Shown: positions 42,994-53,338 of the stretch, one piece after another
Position numbering within the stretch: position 1 is the stretch's first letter
Layout: every line of letters begins with the position of its first letter
Source: Bdellovibrionia bacterium
GTDB taxonomy: Bacteria; Bdellovibrionota; Bdellovibrionia; Bdellovibrionales; JAGQZY01
DNA length: 64,000 nt
Reading direction: 5' to 3'
Assembly (NCBI GenBank): GCA_030427805.1
Contig: JAUICP010000003.1
Span: 257,758 to 321,757 of the forward strand
The notes under the pieces: model-generated
Told to the model about the DNA's origin: nothing
Database searches by the model: none
Seen by the model: only the letters and a program-made list of their open reading frames with translations
Position numbers and translations under genes: made by a program

Positions 42994-43644
42994 TTATTCT
43001 AAATAAAACTGCCCAAAAACTCCGCAATTGGTGCCGTTGACAGTTTCGATGATCAACCATTGTTTGATCTTGTAGGGATAAGTATTTCCGTCAGAACCTC
43101 TTACTGCGGGGGCTGCAGCCGACACATAGTTGTTGTAGAGGTATCCGCGAATCAAACTTCCGCCGTTGTTAGCTTCAAAACGAATATCTGTAAAAGAATG
43201 CATCAACCAATTACCACTTTGTGTGGGATTGACTTGATAAGTCCCAACAGGAATTTGACATTGAGTTCCGTTATTGGTGCTTCGTAGAATTCGTAAATAT
43301 CCCTGAGCGACAACAGTTCCCTGATAGTAACCCACTTGATTCTGAGCTTGGTTGATAAGGTTTCCATCACCGTAAAAAGTGAGGCCCATTTCCATTTGAA
43401 CCTGATTGCTAAGGTCGATCACTTTGCCTAATCCAGATGCAATGACAGCGCGACTACTTGGACAACCAGTACAATTCGGCCCAGGAGTTGCCGTGGGAGC
43501 GACCACAACATTTCCACCAGTACTGCTCTTTTTCTCGCCACAACCGGTGTTGAAAATTAAGCCGAGGACCATGATTGCAAGCATCACGATAAATCCTAAG
43601 CCTTTGGCTTTCATATAAGTTGAATCAGTATTCGGGCGGCCCAT
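42994..43644 (-). CDS. lipoprotein of unknown function (216 aa)
   Basis: The protein starts with an 11-residue N-terminal extension before a hydrophobic segment and the lipobox IFNTGC. AAGGAG lies 7 nt before the ATG at 43644, which supports that start. A Ser/Gly-rich linker with a C-x2-C pair (GPNCTGCPSS) follows. The rest is a beta-rich domain of about 150 residues (LRILRSTNNGTQCQIPVGTY, LIRGYLYNNY). No family recognised. The next upstream gene is also a lipoprotein of similar size. Confidence 0.72.
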   Translation of the reverse strand: MGRPNTDSTYMKAKGLGFIVMLAIMVLGLIFNTGCGEKKSSTGGNVVVAPTATPGPNCTGCPSSRAVIASGLGKVIDLSNQVQMEMGLTFYGDGNLINQAQNQVGYYQGTVVAQGYLRILRSTNNGTQCQIPVGTYQVNPTQSGNWLMHSFTDIRFEANNGGSLIRGYLYNNYVSAAAPAVRGSDGNTYPYKIKQWLIIETVNGTNCGVFGQFYLE

Positions 43645-43692
43645 TTTGCACTCCTTTTAAGCTCAGCCGTTAATCCTCACCAGAGGTTAATC

Positions 43693-44430
43693 TTATTCAT
43701 TAAAAGCTTGAGACTTACTCAAGCCTGTAAAATTACCAAGTTTTCTATAACCACCATTATTGGGGTTCACACTAGAGGTCGTAGAAACTCCGCCTCCAGA
43801 CATAAAGGTTCTACAGTCGTAGGGACCTCTGCGAATAAACCAGCAGCGAGTCATTGGAGGTTTTGGCGCGTAGGTCGCACCAAAGTTCTTAAACCAAACA
43901 CTGCCGCCGACTAAATCTCCGACACCACCATCACCGAGGTCTATGACTTCATCAATCACCACGACTATCGCGCCAAAGGCATCTTCAAAAAAGCCGTGCC
44001 AGACTTGATCGCCACCACTGGTGAACCAGATATTGTATTGTGCATCTCCAGCAGAACCGTACTGACTTCCAGAGTATGTCGTTCGTTGATCTGAAGAATA
44101 AAGATTCCCGTTATCAGTATAGGAAATCGAAATTCGACCACCAAATTTTCCATCGCCATCGCTGAAATCATCAAGGTTGATTTCGATAGAAATATTCTGC
44201 GGGTCATTGAGCGGTCTGAGCGTGTAGTCTTCCATAGTTGATGTAGAAGTGACCGTCAGAGGAACTTTATTTCCCTGAGACGTATCATCACCCGACGGTG
44301 GAGTTGGCGTTTCGTCGAAACGATCTTCATCAACTACCGGCGTTGGTTCCTCTACTGTTTTTCTTTCTTTTGCACAGCCCTGGATGAATACCATCGATAC
44401 TGTGAGCAAAAGTATGTATATTGACTTCAT
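43693..44430 (-). CDS. lipoprotein of unknown function (245 aa)
   Basis: From the ATG at 44430 the protein starts MKSIYILLLTVSMVFIQGC, a compact lipoprotein signal, with GAGG 9 nt upstream; the track start adds 14 residues without export features. An acidic, Pro/Thr-rich linker follows. A beta-rich domain (ISIEINLDDFSDGDGKFGGR, YNIWFTSGGDQVWHGFFEDA) may bind calcium through its Asp-rich turns. It is followed by a second lipoprotein gene on the same strand after 48 nt. Confidence 0.72.
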   Translation of the reverse strand: MKSIYILLLTVSMVFIQGCAKERKTVEEPTPVVDEDRFDETPTPPSGDDTSQGNKVPLTVTSTSTMEDYTLRPLNDPQNISIEINLDDFSDGDGKFGGRISISYTDNGNLYSSDQRTTYSGSQYGSAGDAQYNIWFTSGGDQVWHGFFEDAFGAIVVVIDEVIDLGDGGVGDLVGGSVWFKNFGATYAPKPPMTRCWFIRRGPYDCRTFMSGGGVSTTSSVNPNNGGYRKLGNFTGLSKSQAFNE

Positions 44431-44757
44431 TGCCATACACCTCGCTTCACCCTTTGTTAAAGCGAGTCTCATGCCGACTTGACAAAGCCCTTATAAAGCA
44501 CTGTAATCCTTGGGCTTACTAATTTTGCTGTCTAACTTTTAGATAATTTGTCGTCTCATTAAGAGACAGAAATTGGCGAGTGGTCGCCTTCAATGTCGAC
44601 TCTAGAAATTTCAAAGACTTAGAAGTGAAATTGCATAAAAAAAGACTGTATAAGATTTAGACAAATTACTTAATACTTTGAAACTATTTAAGTTTTTTGG
44701 GTGTTTAAATTTAAGTCTATTCTTAAGTCTACCGAGAGATGAAATAAGGACGTTTAA

Positions 44758-44826
44758 ATGAATTCTACAACAATGATTTTACTAGCATGTGTCGCGTTTT
44801 TCGCAATCAAAGTGTTTCTCAGCTAG
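44758..44826 (+). CDS. 22-aa hydrophobic peptide, possible small membrane protein
   Basis: The sequence ATG...TAG encodes MNSTTMILLACVAFFAIKVF followed by LS. The ORF is a single predicted membrane helix with a good AAGGA site 7 nt upstream. It is too short for the ORF track. Nothing else occupies the 280 nt before it. The convergent SpoIID-like gene ends 12 nt downstream. Real translation cannot be shown by sequence alone. Confidence 0.4.
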   Translation: MNSTTMILLACVAFFAIKVFLS

Positions 44827-44837
44827 TAGCTAACTCG

Positions 44838-46052
44838 CTACTGAGCCGCAGCCAATCGCTCTGGCTCTGCCACCTTAAGTCTCTGAATTTGAACAAATGG
44901 ATAATAGAGTTTTAGAATGCTCGATGCACTCTTACCTTGGAGCGCATGGGATCTCGCTCCCTTCTGACAGAGCCCCACACCATGCCCATGTCCCTTGCCG
45001 TGAACAACCAGTCGCTTCTCTTTGTCTGAATATTTCATATCCATCAATGTACTCTTGACCCTGGAGAATCCAAAAATTCGGCGCATGCCTTCACCACTCA
45101 TTTCAATGCTTCTTCCGTGACTCAGAGTAAAACTCATGCGCTTGGCCCGGCCACTCGGAGTTCTTTCTGTGATTCGAACGTTTTCAATTTTAGTATTGAG
45201 CCCCACAAAATAGTGCTTCTTTAAGCCGGCGAGCAATTGTGATTCGCTCAATCGAGTTCGCCATTGATTCGAGGAACGGGCTTGGCAAGCGTGATCCTTA
45301 TGCCGAGACGAAGAGGGCTTTCCCCTTTGCCAAACTTCATAGGCCGACTCTGTACTCCCACCGCAATCCGCATGATAAAAGGCGTGAATCAAACGACGGG
45401 ATTTCGTACCAACCAGGACTTGCCCCCGGGTTTCGTCGACCGCTTTTTCAATTTTCTTTTGAGCCCAGGAAGGAAGATTTTTTTGCGGCCAGGTAAATAC
45501 CTGATCCATAATTGTCGACTCTAAATCGAAGACTTCTCTTTTGCGCAAAGTTTTACGTTTGAGAGCATAGGTGCGAGCCGCAATAACTTGAGCCTTAAGG
45601 GCTTCCATGGGGTAACTCGCGGGCATTTCACTCCCAATCACTCCCTTTAAATATTCTTCCACCGGAAAAATACCAATCCAATCAACTCCCCGGCTATGGG
45701 CGTGAATCTTAAAACGCTTGGGGGCGGGGTTACTTCCAACTAAAACGTTTTCACCTTTTAAGTAGAGTGTAGGACTTGGCCAAACACGTCCTTCGCCATT
45801 CCACCAACCAAAACTTTTTTCGAGACTGAGGGGGTGCTTCGTGAGCTGGACAAACCGAGCTCCTAACTTTTCGAAGCTGCGACCGGGCATGGCCACCTGC
45901 AGAGTTCTTGCACTAATGCGAGGAAGCTTTTTAAAAGAAGAAAGCTTCACTCGAACATCGTGATTCACTGCTAAACTAGAAATTGAGAACGATAGAATCA
46001 AACTCAGTAATAATAGAGAGGGAAAAATCCGTTTAAATCCCAGGTGCTTCAT
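44838..46052 (-). CDS. SpoIID/LytB-domain exported protein
   Basis: The 404-aa protein has a signal peptide (IFPSLLLLSLILSFSISSLA). The SpoIID domain covers about 110-390: GIFPVEEYLKGVIGSEMP, YPMEALKAQVIAARTYAL, HAFYHADCGGSTESAYEVW and the C-terminal GHGHGVGLCQKGARSHALQG. SpoIID proteins are lytic transglycosylases acting on denuded glycan, or enhancers of amidases, in septal and remodelling peptidoglycan. The Glu in GSEMP is the catalytic residue of SpoIID. The cell is not expected to sporulate, so an envelope role is inferred. It is separated by a stem-loop from slipin. Confidence 0.93.
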   Translation of the reverse strand: MKHLGFKRIFPSLLLLSLILSFSISSLAVNHDVRVKLSSFKKLPRISARTLQVAMPGRSFEKLGARFVQLTKHPLSLEKSFGWWNGEGRVWPSPTLYLKGENVLVGSNPAPKRFKIHAHSRGVDWIGIFPVEEYLKGVIGSEMPASYPMEALKAQVIAARTYALKRKTLRKREVFDLESTIMDQVFTWPQKNLPSWAQKKIEKAVDETRGQVLVGTKSRRLIHAFYHADCGGSTESAYEVWQRGKPSSSRHKDHACQARSSNQWRTRLSESQLLAGLKKHYFVGLNTKIENVRITERTPSGRAKRMSFTLSHGRSIEMSGEGMRRIFGFSRVKSTLMDMKYSDKEKRLVVHGKGHGHGVGLCQKGARSHALQGKSASSILKLYYPFVQIQRLKVAEPERLAAAQ

Positions 46053-46104
46053 GCAAATCCCCTAAACTTCGACTTATCTTCCCAAAAGCCGAATGCCTTG
46101 TAAA

Positions 46105-46129
46105 GTAAACTCGACTTACATCGAGTTAC
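46105..46129 (-). terminator. stem-loop after slipin
   Basis: GTAAACTCGA and TCGAGTTAC pair with one bulged A around a 6-nt loop. It lies between the slipin stop codon and the SpoIID-like gene's start on the minus strand, so it probably ends the slipin-NfeD transcript, although the T-run is short. Confidence 0.5.
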
Positions 46130-46144
46130 TTTTACTTCGGGATT

Positions 46145-46912
46145 TTACTGATTTTTTTGCGCTTGATTCTTTTTCGCTTCCATAAAGGATTCAAAGAAGT
46201 CGATCGGCAGTGGGAATATAATTGTATTGGTTCCCTCACCAGCAACTTCATTTAATGATTGTAAATAAGCGAGCTGCATGGCTGAAGGAGATTCCGCAAG
46301 TTTCAAGGATGCTTGCATGAGCTTTTCTGATCTCTGCAATTCACCTTCTGCCGAAATAACCTTAGCTCGACGTTCCCGCTCAGCTTCCGCCTGTCTTGCC
46401 ATGGCTCTTTGCATTTCTTTTGGCAAATCGATGTGTTTCACCTCAACGGTCGTCACCTTAATTCCCCATGGCTCGGTGGCTGCATCTAAAAGCTCTTGTA
46501 ACTTGTGGTTGATCTTCTCGCGATTGGAGAGAATTTCATCCATCTGAAACTGCCCCATGATCGATCGCAAAGTCGTTTGCGCCAATTGGCTTGTGGCAAA
46601 AAGGTAATCCTCAACTTGGTTTACCGCCGCATCTGGGTCGGTCACCTTAAAGTAAACAACCGCGTTGACCTTCATCGATACGTTGTCCAAGGTGATAATA
46701 TCTTGGGGCTGGATATCCATGGTCACTGTCCGCGTATCCACTTTAATCATTCGATCGACCATTGGGATAAGAATGATAAGTCCGGGACCCTTAACGCCTA
46801 TGGCTCGACCGAAACGAAAAACCACGCCGCGCTCATATTCTTGTAAAATTTTGATCATTGAGAAAAGGAGACTTCCACCAATAATCAGCACTGTAATTAA
46901 TAAACTACTCAT
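46145..46912 (-). CDS. slipin (SPFH/stomatin family)
   Basis: The 255-aa protein has one N-terminal membrane helix ([20 protein letters not shown]). The SPFH domain follows: [58 protein letters not shown] and [21 protein letters not shown] coiled, charged C-terminal region ([20 protein letters not shown]) drives oligomerisation. Slipins form ring assemblies in membrane microdomains, usually as partner of NfeD-type proteases. NfeD is the adjacent upstream gene (14-nt gap), as expected. AAGGAG precedes the ATG. Confidence 0.95.
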   Translation of the reverse strand: MSSLLITVLIIGGSLLFSMIKILQEYERGVVFRFGRAIGVKGPGLIILIPMVDRMIKVDTRTVTMDIQPQDIITLDNVSMKVNAVVYFKVTDPDAAVNQVEDYLFATSQLAQTTLRSIMGQFQMDEILSNREKINHKLQELLDAATEPWGIKVTTVEVKHIDLPKEMQRAMARQAEAERERRAKVISAEGELQRSEKLMQASLKLAESPSAMQLAYLQSLNEVAGEGTNTIIFPLPIDFFESFMEAKKNQAQKNQ

Positions 46913-46926
46913 AAGAACTCCTTTAT

Positions 46927-48216
46927 TTATTCCTCTTTAGCGGGTTCAACTAAAAGTGTTAATCCCTTATTTCCATAAACCCTGACGGGAGCATTTATAT
47001 CCAGGTCTTCTTTTGACTTAAACTTCCAAATTTCACCTTGAATAGTAATCTGCCCTTTCCTCTTCGAAGGGGCTTCAAGGCTAACAACTTTGCCGATCGA
47101 CCCGGTCAAAACATCGTAAGCTGCGCGACGAACCACACTTCTCGTTTTATAGGCAAAATAGGCGACGGCCAGCATAAGGCCACCTAAAATCAATGCTGTC
47201 GGTAAGATAAATCCAAGTGGCAAACTATACCCCGTTTCTGCTGGATTGTATAAAAAGATACTGCCAAAAATAAAAGAAACAATTCCACCAGTTCCCAAAA
47301 AACCAAAACTCGGGGTGAAAGCCTCGGCAACCAACAATACGAGCCCCAGAAGAATGAGGGCTAAGCCTCCCCACCAAACATCTAATTTATGCATAGCAAT
47401 CATCGAAATGATTAGGCCAATCCCGCCAACCACTCCAGGGATAATCGCTCCGGGGTGGGTGAGTTCAAAGTAAAGAAGTCCAAGACTTCCCATGAACATC
47501 ATATAAGCCACTTCCGGATCTGTAACAATGTGGAGAACCTTGGTGCGGAAGTCCTCATCGAATCCGACAAGCCCACCGACTCTCACTTTTTCAACCAATT
47601 GCCCCGACATCTTTACCTCACGACCTTCGGCAAACTTAAGAAAATCATCGATGGTATAGGAAAGATGATCAATGGCTCCGACCTCAGCCGCCTCTTTGGC
47701 GTCGACGGCCTTGGCTTCAGTAACAATTTTTTCGGCAAAATCCTTATTGCGCTCTCTCAACTCGGCCAGGCTCAGAGTGAAACTCTTAGTGTCTTCGATG
47801 AGTTTCTTTCGAATATCATCGGGCAGATCCCCTTGGCCCGTCACAGGCGTTGCAGCGCCAATATTCGTTCCCTCAAGCGCACCCGAAACGTGACAGGCTT
47901 GCATAATAATGGCACCAGCGCTACCCGCTCTCCCACCAGATGGACTGACAACACATAAAACCGGAATGGGTGAGTTGAGAATTTCTTCAACGATCATTCG
48001 CGTCGTTTGCAAGCTCCCGCCTGGAGTATTGATTTCGAGTAATAATGAGGCACAGGATTTTTCTTGGGCTTTTTCGAGCCCCCTTTGCAAGTAATCTAAA
48101 GAGGCTGGCCCGATCGTACCTGTCATTTGCAAATTCATGGTACAGGTTTGCGCTTGAGTTTTGAAACCAAAACCGAAAACCAATACCATCAAAAGTGGAG
48201 TTAAAAAAACGCGCAT
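46927..48216 (-). CDS. NfeD-family membrane serine protease (long form)
   Basis: The 429-aa protein has a signal peptide ([21 protein letters not shown]) and a ClpP-like protease domain ([40 protein letters not shown], where the Ser of GSAGA is the probable nucleophile). About five membrane helices follow (250-370), then a soluble OB-fold domain ([27 protein letters not shown]). NfeD long proteins cleave membrane-protein substrates such as stomatin C-termini. The start is the ATG at 48216, overlapping the upstream stop as TGATG. It forms an operon with the slipin downstream. Confidence 0.93.
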   Translation of the reverse strand: MRVFLTPLLMVLVFGFGFKTQAQTCTMNLQMTGTIGPASLDYLQRGLEKAQEKSCASLLLEINTPGGSLQTTRMIVEEILNSPIPVLCVVSPSGGRAGSAGAIIMQACHVSGALEGTNIGAATPVTGQGDLPDDIRKKLIEDTKSFTLSLAELRERNKDFAEKIVTEAKAVDAKEAAEVGAIDHLSYTIDDFLKFAEGREVKMSGQLVEKVRVGGLVGFDEDFRTKVLHIVTDPEVAYMMFMGSLGLLYFELTHPGAIIPGVVGGIGLIISMIAMHKLDVWWGGLALILLGLVLLVAEAFTPSFGFLGTGGIVSFIFGSIFLYNPAETGYSLPLGFILPTALILGGLMLAVAYFAYKTRSVVRRAAYDVLTGSIGKVVSLEAPSKRKGQITIQGEIWKFKSKEDLDINAPVRVYGNKGLTLLVEPAKEE

Positions 48217-48818
48217 CACTTCATTTCCTTGAGCATCTCTTGCAGATCCATCCACACTTGCCGTTTGGTTTCAGGTTTTTCTAACATGGTTTCTAAGTTG
48301 CTGGTGACTAATAGGGTCTTTCCACTTTGATGAATCAGTTCGTGACTCGGAAAAGGAATCTTTTCATTCCGCCCAAAAAATATGGCTTGATGTAACTCAC
48401 GCATTTGTTCACTTTCCATCAAGGCCTGAAAATCAGCATAAAGGGCGATGAGAATGTCCGATAAGTTGAGCTTCATTGCGCCAATTATTTTTTTCAGAAG
48501 CTGGAATTCTTCAGAAGACTCAAAACTTGAAAAATTCTGCCAGGGAATGACTAAAACAAGGTCCCTTGGTTCACCAATAAAGTGAAATTCAGTGGAATCA
48601 GAAGACGCTTCCGATGATTCGGCAGCCCTCTGGTCTGTACGACTGCCACCTTGATCCTGACTGGGCCCAGAGGACATGCTCCCTGCCTCGCCCGGCTCGT
48701 AGACGAAATCGCCGGCGAACTGCAGGCCGAAGTCCTTTAGCTCACTGGGTTTAAAAAGATGGGCCATTCCAAGAACTGACCGACAATAGTATTCTAGACC
48801 TTTGTCCATGGTCGGCAT
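48216..48818 (-). CDS. unknown protein, possibly HolD-like (DNA polymerase III psi) or degenerate UDG fold
   Basis: The 200-aa protein has an N-terminal helical part (YYCRSVLGMAHLF), a Ser/Gln/Glu-rich linker, and an alpha/beta domain (DLVLVIPWQNFSSFES, SEEFQLLKKIIGAMKLNLSD, TLLVTSNLETMLEKPETKRQ, VWMDLQEML). The last block resembles the C-terminal end of uracil-DNA-glycosylase-like folds, and HolD shares that fold. The UDG catalytic motifs (GQDPY; HPSP) are absent. HolD-like identity is inference. The track start at 48980 is far upstream; the ATG at 48818 is chosen by protein content. Its stop overlaps the nfeD start. Confidence 0.5.
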   Translation of the reverse strand: MPTMDKGLEYYCRSVLGMAHLFKPSELKDFGLQFAGDFVYEPGEAGSMSSGPSQDQGGSRTDQRAAESSEASSDSTEFHFIGEPRDLVLVIPWQNFSSFESSEEFQLLKKIIGAMKLNLSDILIALYADFQALMESEQMRELHQAIFFGRNEKIPFPSHELIHQSGKTLLVTSNLETMLEKPETKRQVWMDLQEMLKEMK

Positions 48819-48999
48819 TATAGACAGGCCCTTCTCAACTTGCGAGTCCTTTCGGATCTGACAAAAAGCATTATTTGAAAATTCGGTCCTGAAAGGGGGC
48901 ATCTTCTTCCTAGAACCTTTGGCAAGAGGCGTTTTCCAGACCTTTAGAGATTTAAGAGTCCACCGAAAAGCTATTAACAACCAAGTTCAGGAGGAACTC

Positions 49000-49212
49000 A
49001 TGGAGACCTTAAATCAATCCCAACTCAACGAAGAACTACTTCAGGACGAAAAGTATTTGGTCTTTTTTGAAAACGAAAATAATTGCCCACTTTGTGGGAC
49101 CGATCTCGAGCTATCTTACGATAGCAACTACCAAACGAGAACTGTCAGAGAATCGGCCCAATGCCCTTCTTGCAAAATACAAATTAAATCGCGCGAATTT
49201 GCCATTCAGTAG
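49000..49212 (+). CDS. small zinc-ribbon protein (70 aa)
   Basis: From the ATG at 49000 (AGGAGG 6 nt upstream) the protein is METLNQSQLNEELLQDEKYL and so on. Two C-x2-C pairs follow (NCPLCGTD and QCPSCKIQ) about 27 residues apart, a classical zinc ribbon. No other domain. It diverges from the HolD-like gene and is followed by a strong stem-loop. The track's start at 48919 lies in the divergent promoter region and is less likely. Role unknown; nucleic-acid or protein binding is common for such ribbons. Confidence 0.78.
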   Translation: METLNQSQLNEELLQDEKYLVFFENENNCPLCGTDLELSYDSNYQTRTVRESAQCPSCKIQIKSREFAIQ

Positions 49213-49221
49213 CCAAGCAAA

Positions 49222-49262
49222 AATTCGACGGACCTACCAGACCTGTCCGTCGAATTCTTTTT
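49222..49262. terminator. strong bidirectional terminator between zinc-ribbon gene and uvrC
   Basis: AATTCGACGGAC and GTCCGTCGAATT form a perfect 12-bp stem with an 11-nt loop. CTTTTT follows on the plus strand and an A-run precedes it (a T-run on the minus strand), so it can terminate both convergent transcripts. Confidence 0.9.
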
Positions 49263-49271
49263 AGCAGTCGA

Positions 49272-51194
49272 TCAAGAAGCTGAATCACCATTCTCTTCTT
49301 CAAGAGACTCTTCGTGACTATTGAAATAACTAAAAATGTTTTGCGCATCTTTTTGTGAAATGCTTTTCACAACCGCCAACTGCTCGACCGATGCATTCTG
49401 AATTTTTTCTAAAGTTTTAAAGTGACTCAACAAAGCCTTTTTCTTCTTAGGCCCCAGACCAACGATATCATCCAACTGACTCGAAAAACTCTCTTTATCC
49501 CTGAGACTGCGATGAAATTCGATGGCAAAGCGATGGGCTTCGTCGCGCAAACTCACTAGAATCTGAAAGGCACTCGAGCCGCTGCGAAAAGTCACAGGGT
49601 TCGATCGCCCGGGGAGGTAAAAACGCTCTTCGGTTTCTTCGATCTCTTGATCTGAAAACTTCCCCTGGGTCCGCGCTTTGGCCAGTCCCACTACCGGTAT
49701 ATCTTCGCGGCCAATTTCTTTAAGGACTTCCACGGCCACACGCAATTGGCCCTTTCCGCCGTCTATGACAATCAATTGCGGATCTTCGTACTCTTTGTGT
49801 TTAAAGCGACGTCCAAGAACTTCAGCCATCGAAGCATAATCATTGGGACCTTCAACGGTTTTAATTTTATAGCGTCGATACTGATCCTTATTGGGCTGAC
49901 CATCCTCAAAGACCACTTGTGACGCCACTGAGTTTTTACCTTGAAAGTTTGAAATATCGTAACATTCAATGCGGTAAGGAAAATCAGGCAAATGAAACTT
50001 CTTCTGAATGAGTTTTAAAGCTTTATTGCGTTTTTCTTCTTTAGAGACCTGGCCCATAAAGTGAGATTCTGCATTTTGACGAGCTAAATGTACTAAGCTC
50101 TGTCCCCGAGCACTTCCGCCAAAGTAAACTTGAACCTTTCGGCCACTCCTCTCGTGGAGAACTGCAGCCAATAAATTGTAGAGATCCTTACCCCAATCGA
50201 TGGGGACGATCACCTCATCAGGAATCACATTGTCTTCATAGTATTGATTGATAAAAGAAACGAGCCATTCTCTCGGGTCTTCTTTTTTCGAATCCGGATC
50301 AATATGGGCAAAAAAGCTCGAGCGATTTCCTATGACTCGACCTTTTCTAATGTGCAGACTCTCGATGAGAGTTCCACGGTTATCTCCAAAGTAACCAAAC
50401 ACATCTTGATCCACATCATTACTTTGGGCGTCGTTCACAACCGTTTGCTGTTCGAGAATTTTCTTGATCGATTCTATCGAGTCGCGAATTTTTGCTGCCG
50501 CCTCATAGTTTTCGTTATCGGATTCGGTCCACATCATTTCTTCGAGCTCGACAATGACCTTCTTGTTTTGATTCCTTAAAAAGTTGAGAGCTCCTTTGAG
50601 ATCTTTGCGATAGCCCTTTTCGTCGACATAATCGACACAAGGAGCCTTACAACGGCCGATCTGATAGGTCATACAGGGCCGCTTTCTCGATTTCATAAAA
50701 GCGTCTTTGCAATCGCGAATCATAAAGGTTTTATTCAAAAACCGAATTGTTTCTTTTACCGCATAACCACTGGTATAGGGGCCAAAATAAAGTCCACCAT
50801 CACTCCGAACTTTTCGAGCCACGTACAATCGAGGAAAGGAGTCAGCATAACTCACCTTGATGTAGGGATAAGCCTTGTCGTCCTTAAGTCGAATATTATA
50901 GCGCGGGCGATGTTTTTTTATGAGTGAAGCCTCTAGGAGAAAGGCTTCGACCTCTGTTTTAGTGAGAATGTAATCAATATGATCGATATTACCCACAAGT
51001 AGCTTGGTCTTTGGCGAAATATCTTTCGCTTCAGTAAAGTAACTGCGCACACGGTTCTTTAGATTTTTCGCCTTCCCCACATATATGACTTTCTCGGATT
51101 TATTTTTCATCAAATAAACCCCAGCTTGTTTTGGAAAGTCTTTTACTTTTTCTTTAAGCTGCTCTTTTTTTGTGAGGTTTTTATTATCTTCCAT
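49272..51194 (-). CDS. uvrC: UvrABC nuclease subunit C
   Basis: The 640-aa protein has the N-terminal GIY-YIG nuclease (AGVYLMKNKSEKVIYVGKAK, NLKNRVRSYF), which makes the 3' incision. A Cys-rich region (CMTYQIGRCKAPC) and the UVR motif that binds UvrB (ENYEAAAKIRDSIESIKKIL) follow. The RNase H-like C-terminal nuclease (FPYRIECYDISNFQG, IVIDGGKGQL) makes the 5' incision. C-terminal helix-hairpin-helix motifs (DDIVGLGPKKKKALLSHF) complete it. It acts in nucleotide excision repair in the cytoplasm. It starts 11 nt after uvrB, so the two form an operon. Confidence 0.97.
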   Translation of the reverse strand: MEDNKNLTKKEQLKEKVKDFPKQAGVYLMKNKSEKVIYVGKAKNLKNRVRSYFTEAKDISPKTKLLVGNIDHIDYILTKTEVEAFLLEASLIKKHRPRYNIRLKDDKAYPYIKVSYADSFPRLYVARKVRSDGGLYFGPYTSGYAVKETIRFLNKTFMIRDCKDAFMKSRKRPCMTYQIGRCKAPCVDYVDEKGYRKDLKGALNFLRNQNKKVIVELEEMMWTESDNENYEAAAKIRDSIESIKKILEQQTVVNDAQSNDVDQDVFGYFGDNRGTLIESLHIRKGRVIGNRSSFFAHIDPDSKKEDPREWLVSFINQYYEDNVIPDEVIVPIDWGKDLYNLLAAVLHERSGRKVQVYFGGSARGQSLVHLARQNAESHFMGQVSKEEKRNKALKLIQKKFHLPDFPYRIECYDISNFQGKNSVASQVVFEDGQPNKDQYRRYKIKTVEGPNDYASMAEVLGRRFKHKEYEDPQLIVIDGGKGQLRVAVEVLKEIGREDIPVVGLAKARTQGKFSDQEIEETEERFYLPGRSNPVTFRSGSSAFQILVSLRDEAHRFAIEFHRSLRDKESFSSQLDDIVGLGPKKKKALLSHFKTLEKIQNASVEQLAVVKSISQKDAQNIFSYFNSHEESLEEENGDSAS

Positions 51195-51205
51195 GGTCGC
51201 GAATC

Positions 51206-53338
51206 TTAATCTTTGGGCAATTTAGCGGGCTTTTCTAACTCTTTAAGCGCTTCATTACTCGCCTTATCTATAGAGTCACCCGACATCATGGTTAGCTGAA
51301 TCACTTCAAGTCGGCGAATTTCATCGCGAAGGTTGGCTGCCTTTTCGAAGTCCAATTCCTTCGCCGCCGTTGATTTCTTGTTGTGGAGTTTTTTGATTTC
51401 CTTAGCCAGATCCTCTGCCGACCCTTTGTAAACGGTTTTACTCTCGGCTAACTTCATATCTCGTTTGGTCATCCCTGGAAGAGGTGCCGCTGGCGTCGTT
51501 GAACCGTATATTTCCAAAAGACCCTCTTTGACTTTTTTGCGAATGGTTTTGGGCTCAATCCCATGCTTTTTATTGTAATCCATTTGTTTTTTGCGGCGGC
51601 GCTCGGTTTCTTCCATGGCCGCTTTCATACTATCGGTTACTTTTTCACCGTAAAGAATGACCCGGCCTTCGGCATTTCGGGCCGCCCTTCCGATGGTCTG
51701 AATGAGCGAGCGCTCCGAGCGCAGGAACCCTTCTTTATCCGCATCCGTTACGGCAACCAGTGAGACCTCAGGAATATCGAGCCCTTCGCGAAGAAGGTTA
51801 ATTCCAATCAAAATATCAAAAACACCCAGGCGAAGATCACGAATAATTTCGGTTCGCTCTACGGTTTTAATATCACTATGGAGGTATTTTACTTTAAGGC
51901 CCAAGCCCTGATAGTACTCGGTTAGATCTTCGGCACTCCTCTTTGTAAGAGTCGTAATAAGAACGCGTTCATCTTTTTCCACGCGCAAACGAATCTCACC
52001 CAGGAGATCATCGACTTGGTGTTTGGCCGGGCGCACTTCTATGACAGGATCGACGAGGCCCGTCGGTCGAATAATTTGTTCAACGATCAATCCCTCACTC
52101 TTATTCATCTCGTAGGGGCCCGGAGTCGCCGACACATAAACAACCTTATCCACGTAGTCTTCAAATTCTTGAAAGTTAAGGGGTCTATTATCCAGGGCCG
52201 ATGGCAGGCGAAATCCATGTTCGACCAGAGTGGTTTTTCTGGCTCGATCGCCCCGGTACATTCCACCAATCTGTGGCACGGTAATGTGGGACTCATCGAT
52301 AAAACAAAGGTATTCCTCGGGAAAGTATTCGAGCAAGGTCGGTGGCGGATCCCCCGGGTTGCGCCCAGTGAGGTGGCGCGAGTAATTCTCAATGCCTTGG
52401 CAAAAACCCAACTCCTCCATCATTTCGATATCATAGTAGGTTCTTTGCTCGAGCCTTTGGGCTTCGAGGTATTTCATATTCGAAGTCAGTTGATTGAGCC
52501 GTTCCCGCAGCTCAACCTGAATTGATTCAATGGCTTTTTTCTTTTGATCTTCGGGGGTCACATAATGGCTACCTGGATAAATTGCAATTTGATCGAGATC
52601 GGCAATCACCTGCCCCCTTAAGGGATCGACCCAGGCTAAGCGATCTACAAAATCACCAAAGAATTCGACACGAATGACTTGGGAGTCTTCGTAGGGTGGA
52701 AAGACTTCGACAATATCTCCCCTGACCCGAAAGGTTCCCCGGTCGAAATCAACATCGTTGCGCTTGTAAAGAATGCGAACGAGTTCGCGCAAGAAGTGAT
52801 CGCGCTTCAATTCTTTATTGGCAAAAATCTGGAGCATCATATTTTCGTAGGCTTCTGGAGAACCCAAACCGTAGATACAACTGACAGAACTCACGATGAT
52901 GGTATCTCGCCGATCAAAGAGCGAGCGTGTGGCCGAGTGGCGCATCCGATCGATTTGGTCATTAATCGATGAGTCCTTTTCGATAAAAGTATCCGTCGAA
53001 GGTATATAGGCCTCGGGCTGATAGTAATCGTAATAACTGACAAAATACTCCACCGCATTGTTGGGGAAGAGTTCTTTGAACTCTCCGTACAACTGAGCAG
53101 CCAAAGTTTTATTCGGAGCAAGAATGAGGGCCGGCAAATTAGTGCGTGCAATGGTGTTGGCCATGGAAAATGTCTTTCCACTTCCAGTCACACCGAGAAG
53201 TACCTGGTGTTGAGAACCGGATTCAATATGACTCACCATTTGCTTGATAGCCTCGGGCTGATCCCCCGATGGCTTAAAATCACTGATCAATTCCATGTCG
53301 CGAACATAGGCGGCTCGCTTGTTGACACTCATCCTCAT
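51206..53338 (-). CDS. uvrB: UvrABC subunit B (damage-verifying helicase)
   Basis: The 710-aa protein has Walker [15 protein letters not shown], the beta-hairpin region that clamps DNA ([18 protein letters not shown]), helicase motifs ([47 protein letters not shown]) and a C-terminal UVR domain ([17 protein letters not shown]). In excision repair it verifies the lesion and recruits UvrC. Length is slightly above average because of the N-terminal extension before [17 protein letters not shown], and the true start may be that Met at about residue 15. GAGG lies 5 nt before the ATG at 53338. Confidence 0.97.
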   Translation of the reverse strand: MRMSVNKRAAYVRDMELISDFKPSGDQPEAIKQMVSHIESGSQHQVLLGVTGSGKTFSMANTIARTNLPALILAPNKTLAAQLYGEFKELFPNNAVEYFVSYYDYYQPEAYIPSTDTFIEKDSSINDQIDRMRHSATRSLFDRRDTIIVSSVSCIYGLGSPEAYENMMLQIFANKELKRDHFLRELVRILYKRNDVDFDRGTFRVRGDIVEVFPPYEDSQVIRVEFFGDFVDRLAWVDPLRGQVIADLDQIAIYPGSHYVTPEDQKKKAIESIQVELRERLNQLTSNMKYLEAQRLEQRTYYDIEMMEELGFCQGIENYSRHLTGRNPGDPPPTLLEYFPEEYLCFIDESHITVPQIGGMYRGDRARKTTLVEHGFRLPSALDNRPLNFQEFEDYVDKVVYVSATPGPYEMNKSEGLIVEQIIRPTGLVDPVIEVRPAKHQVDDLLGEIRLRVEKDERVLITTLTKRSAEDLTEYYQGLGLKVKYLHSDIKTVERTEIIRDLRLGVFDILIGINLLREGLDIPEVSLVAVTDADKEGFLRSERSLIQTIGRAARNAEGRVILYGEKVTDSMKAAMEETERRRKKQMDYNKKHGIEPKTIRKKVKEGLLEIYGSTTPAAPLPGMTKRDMKLAESKTVYKGSAEDLAKEIKKLHNKKSTAAKELDFEKAANLRDEIRRLEVIQLTMMSGDSIDKASNEALKELEKPAKLPKD

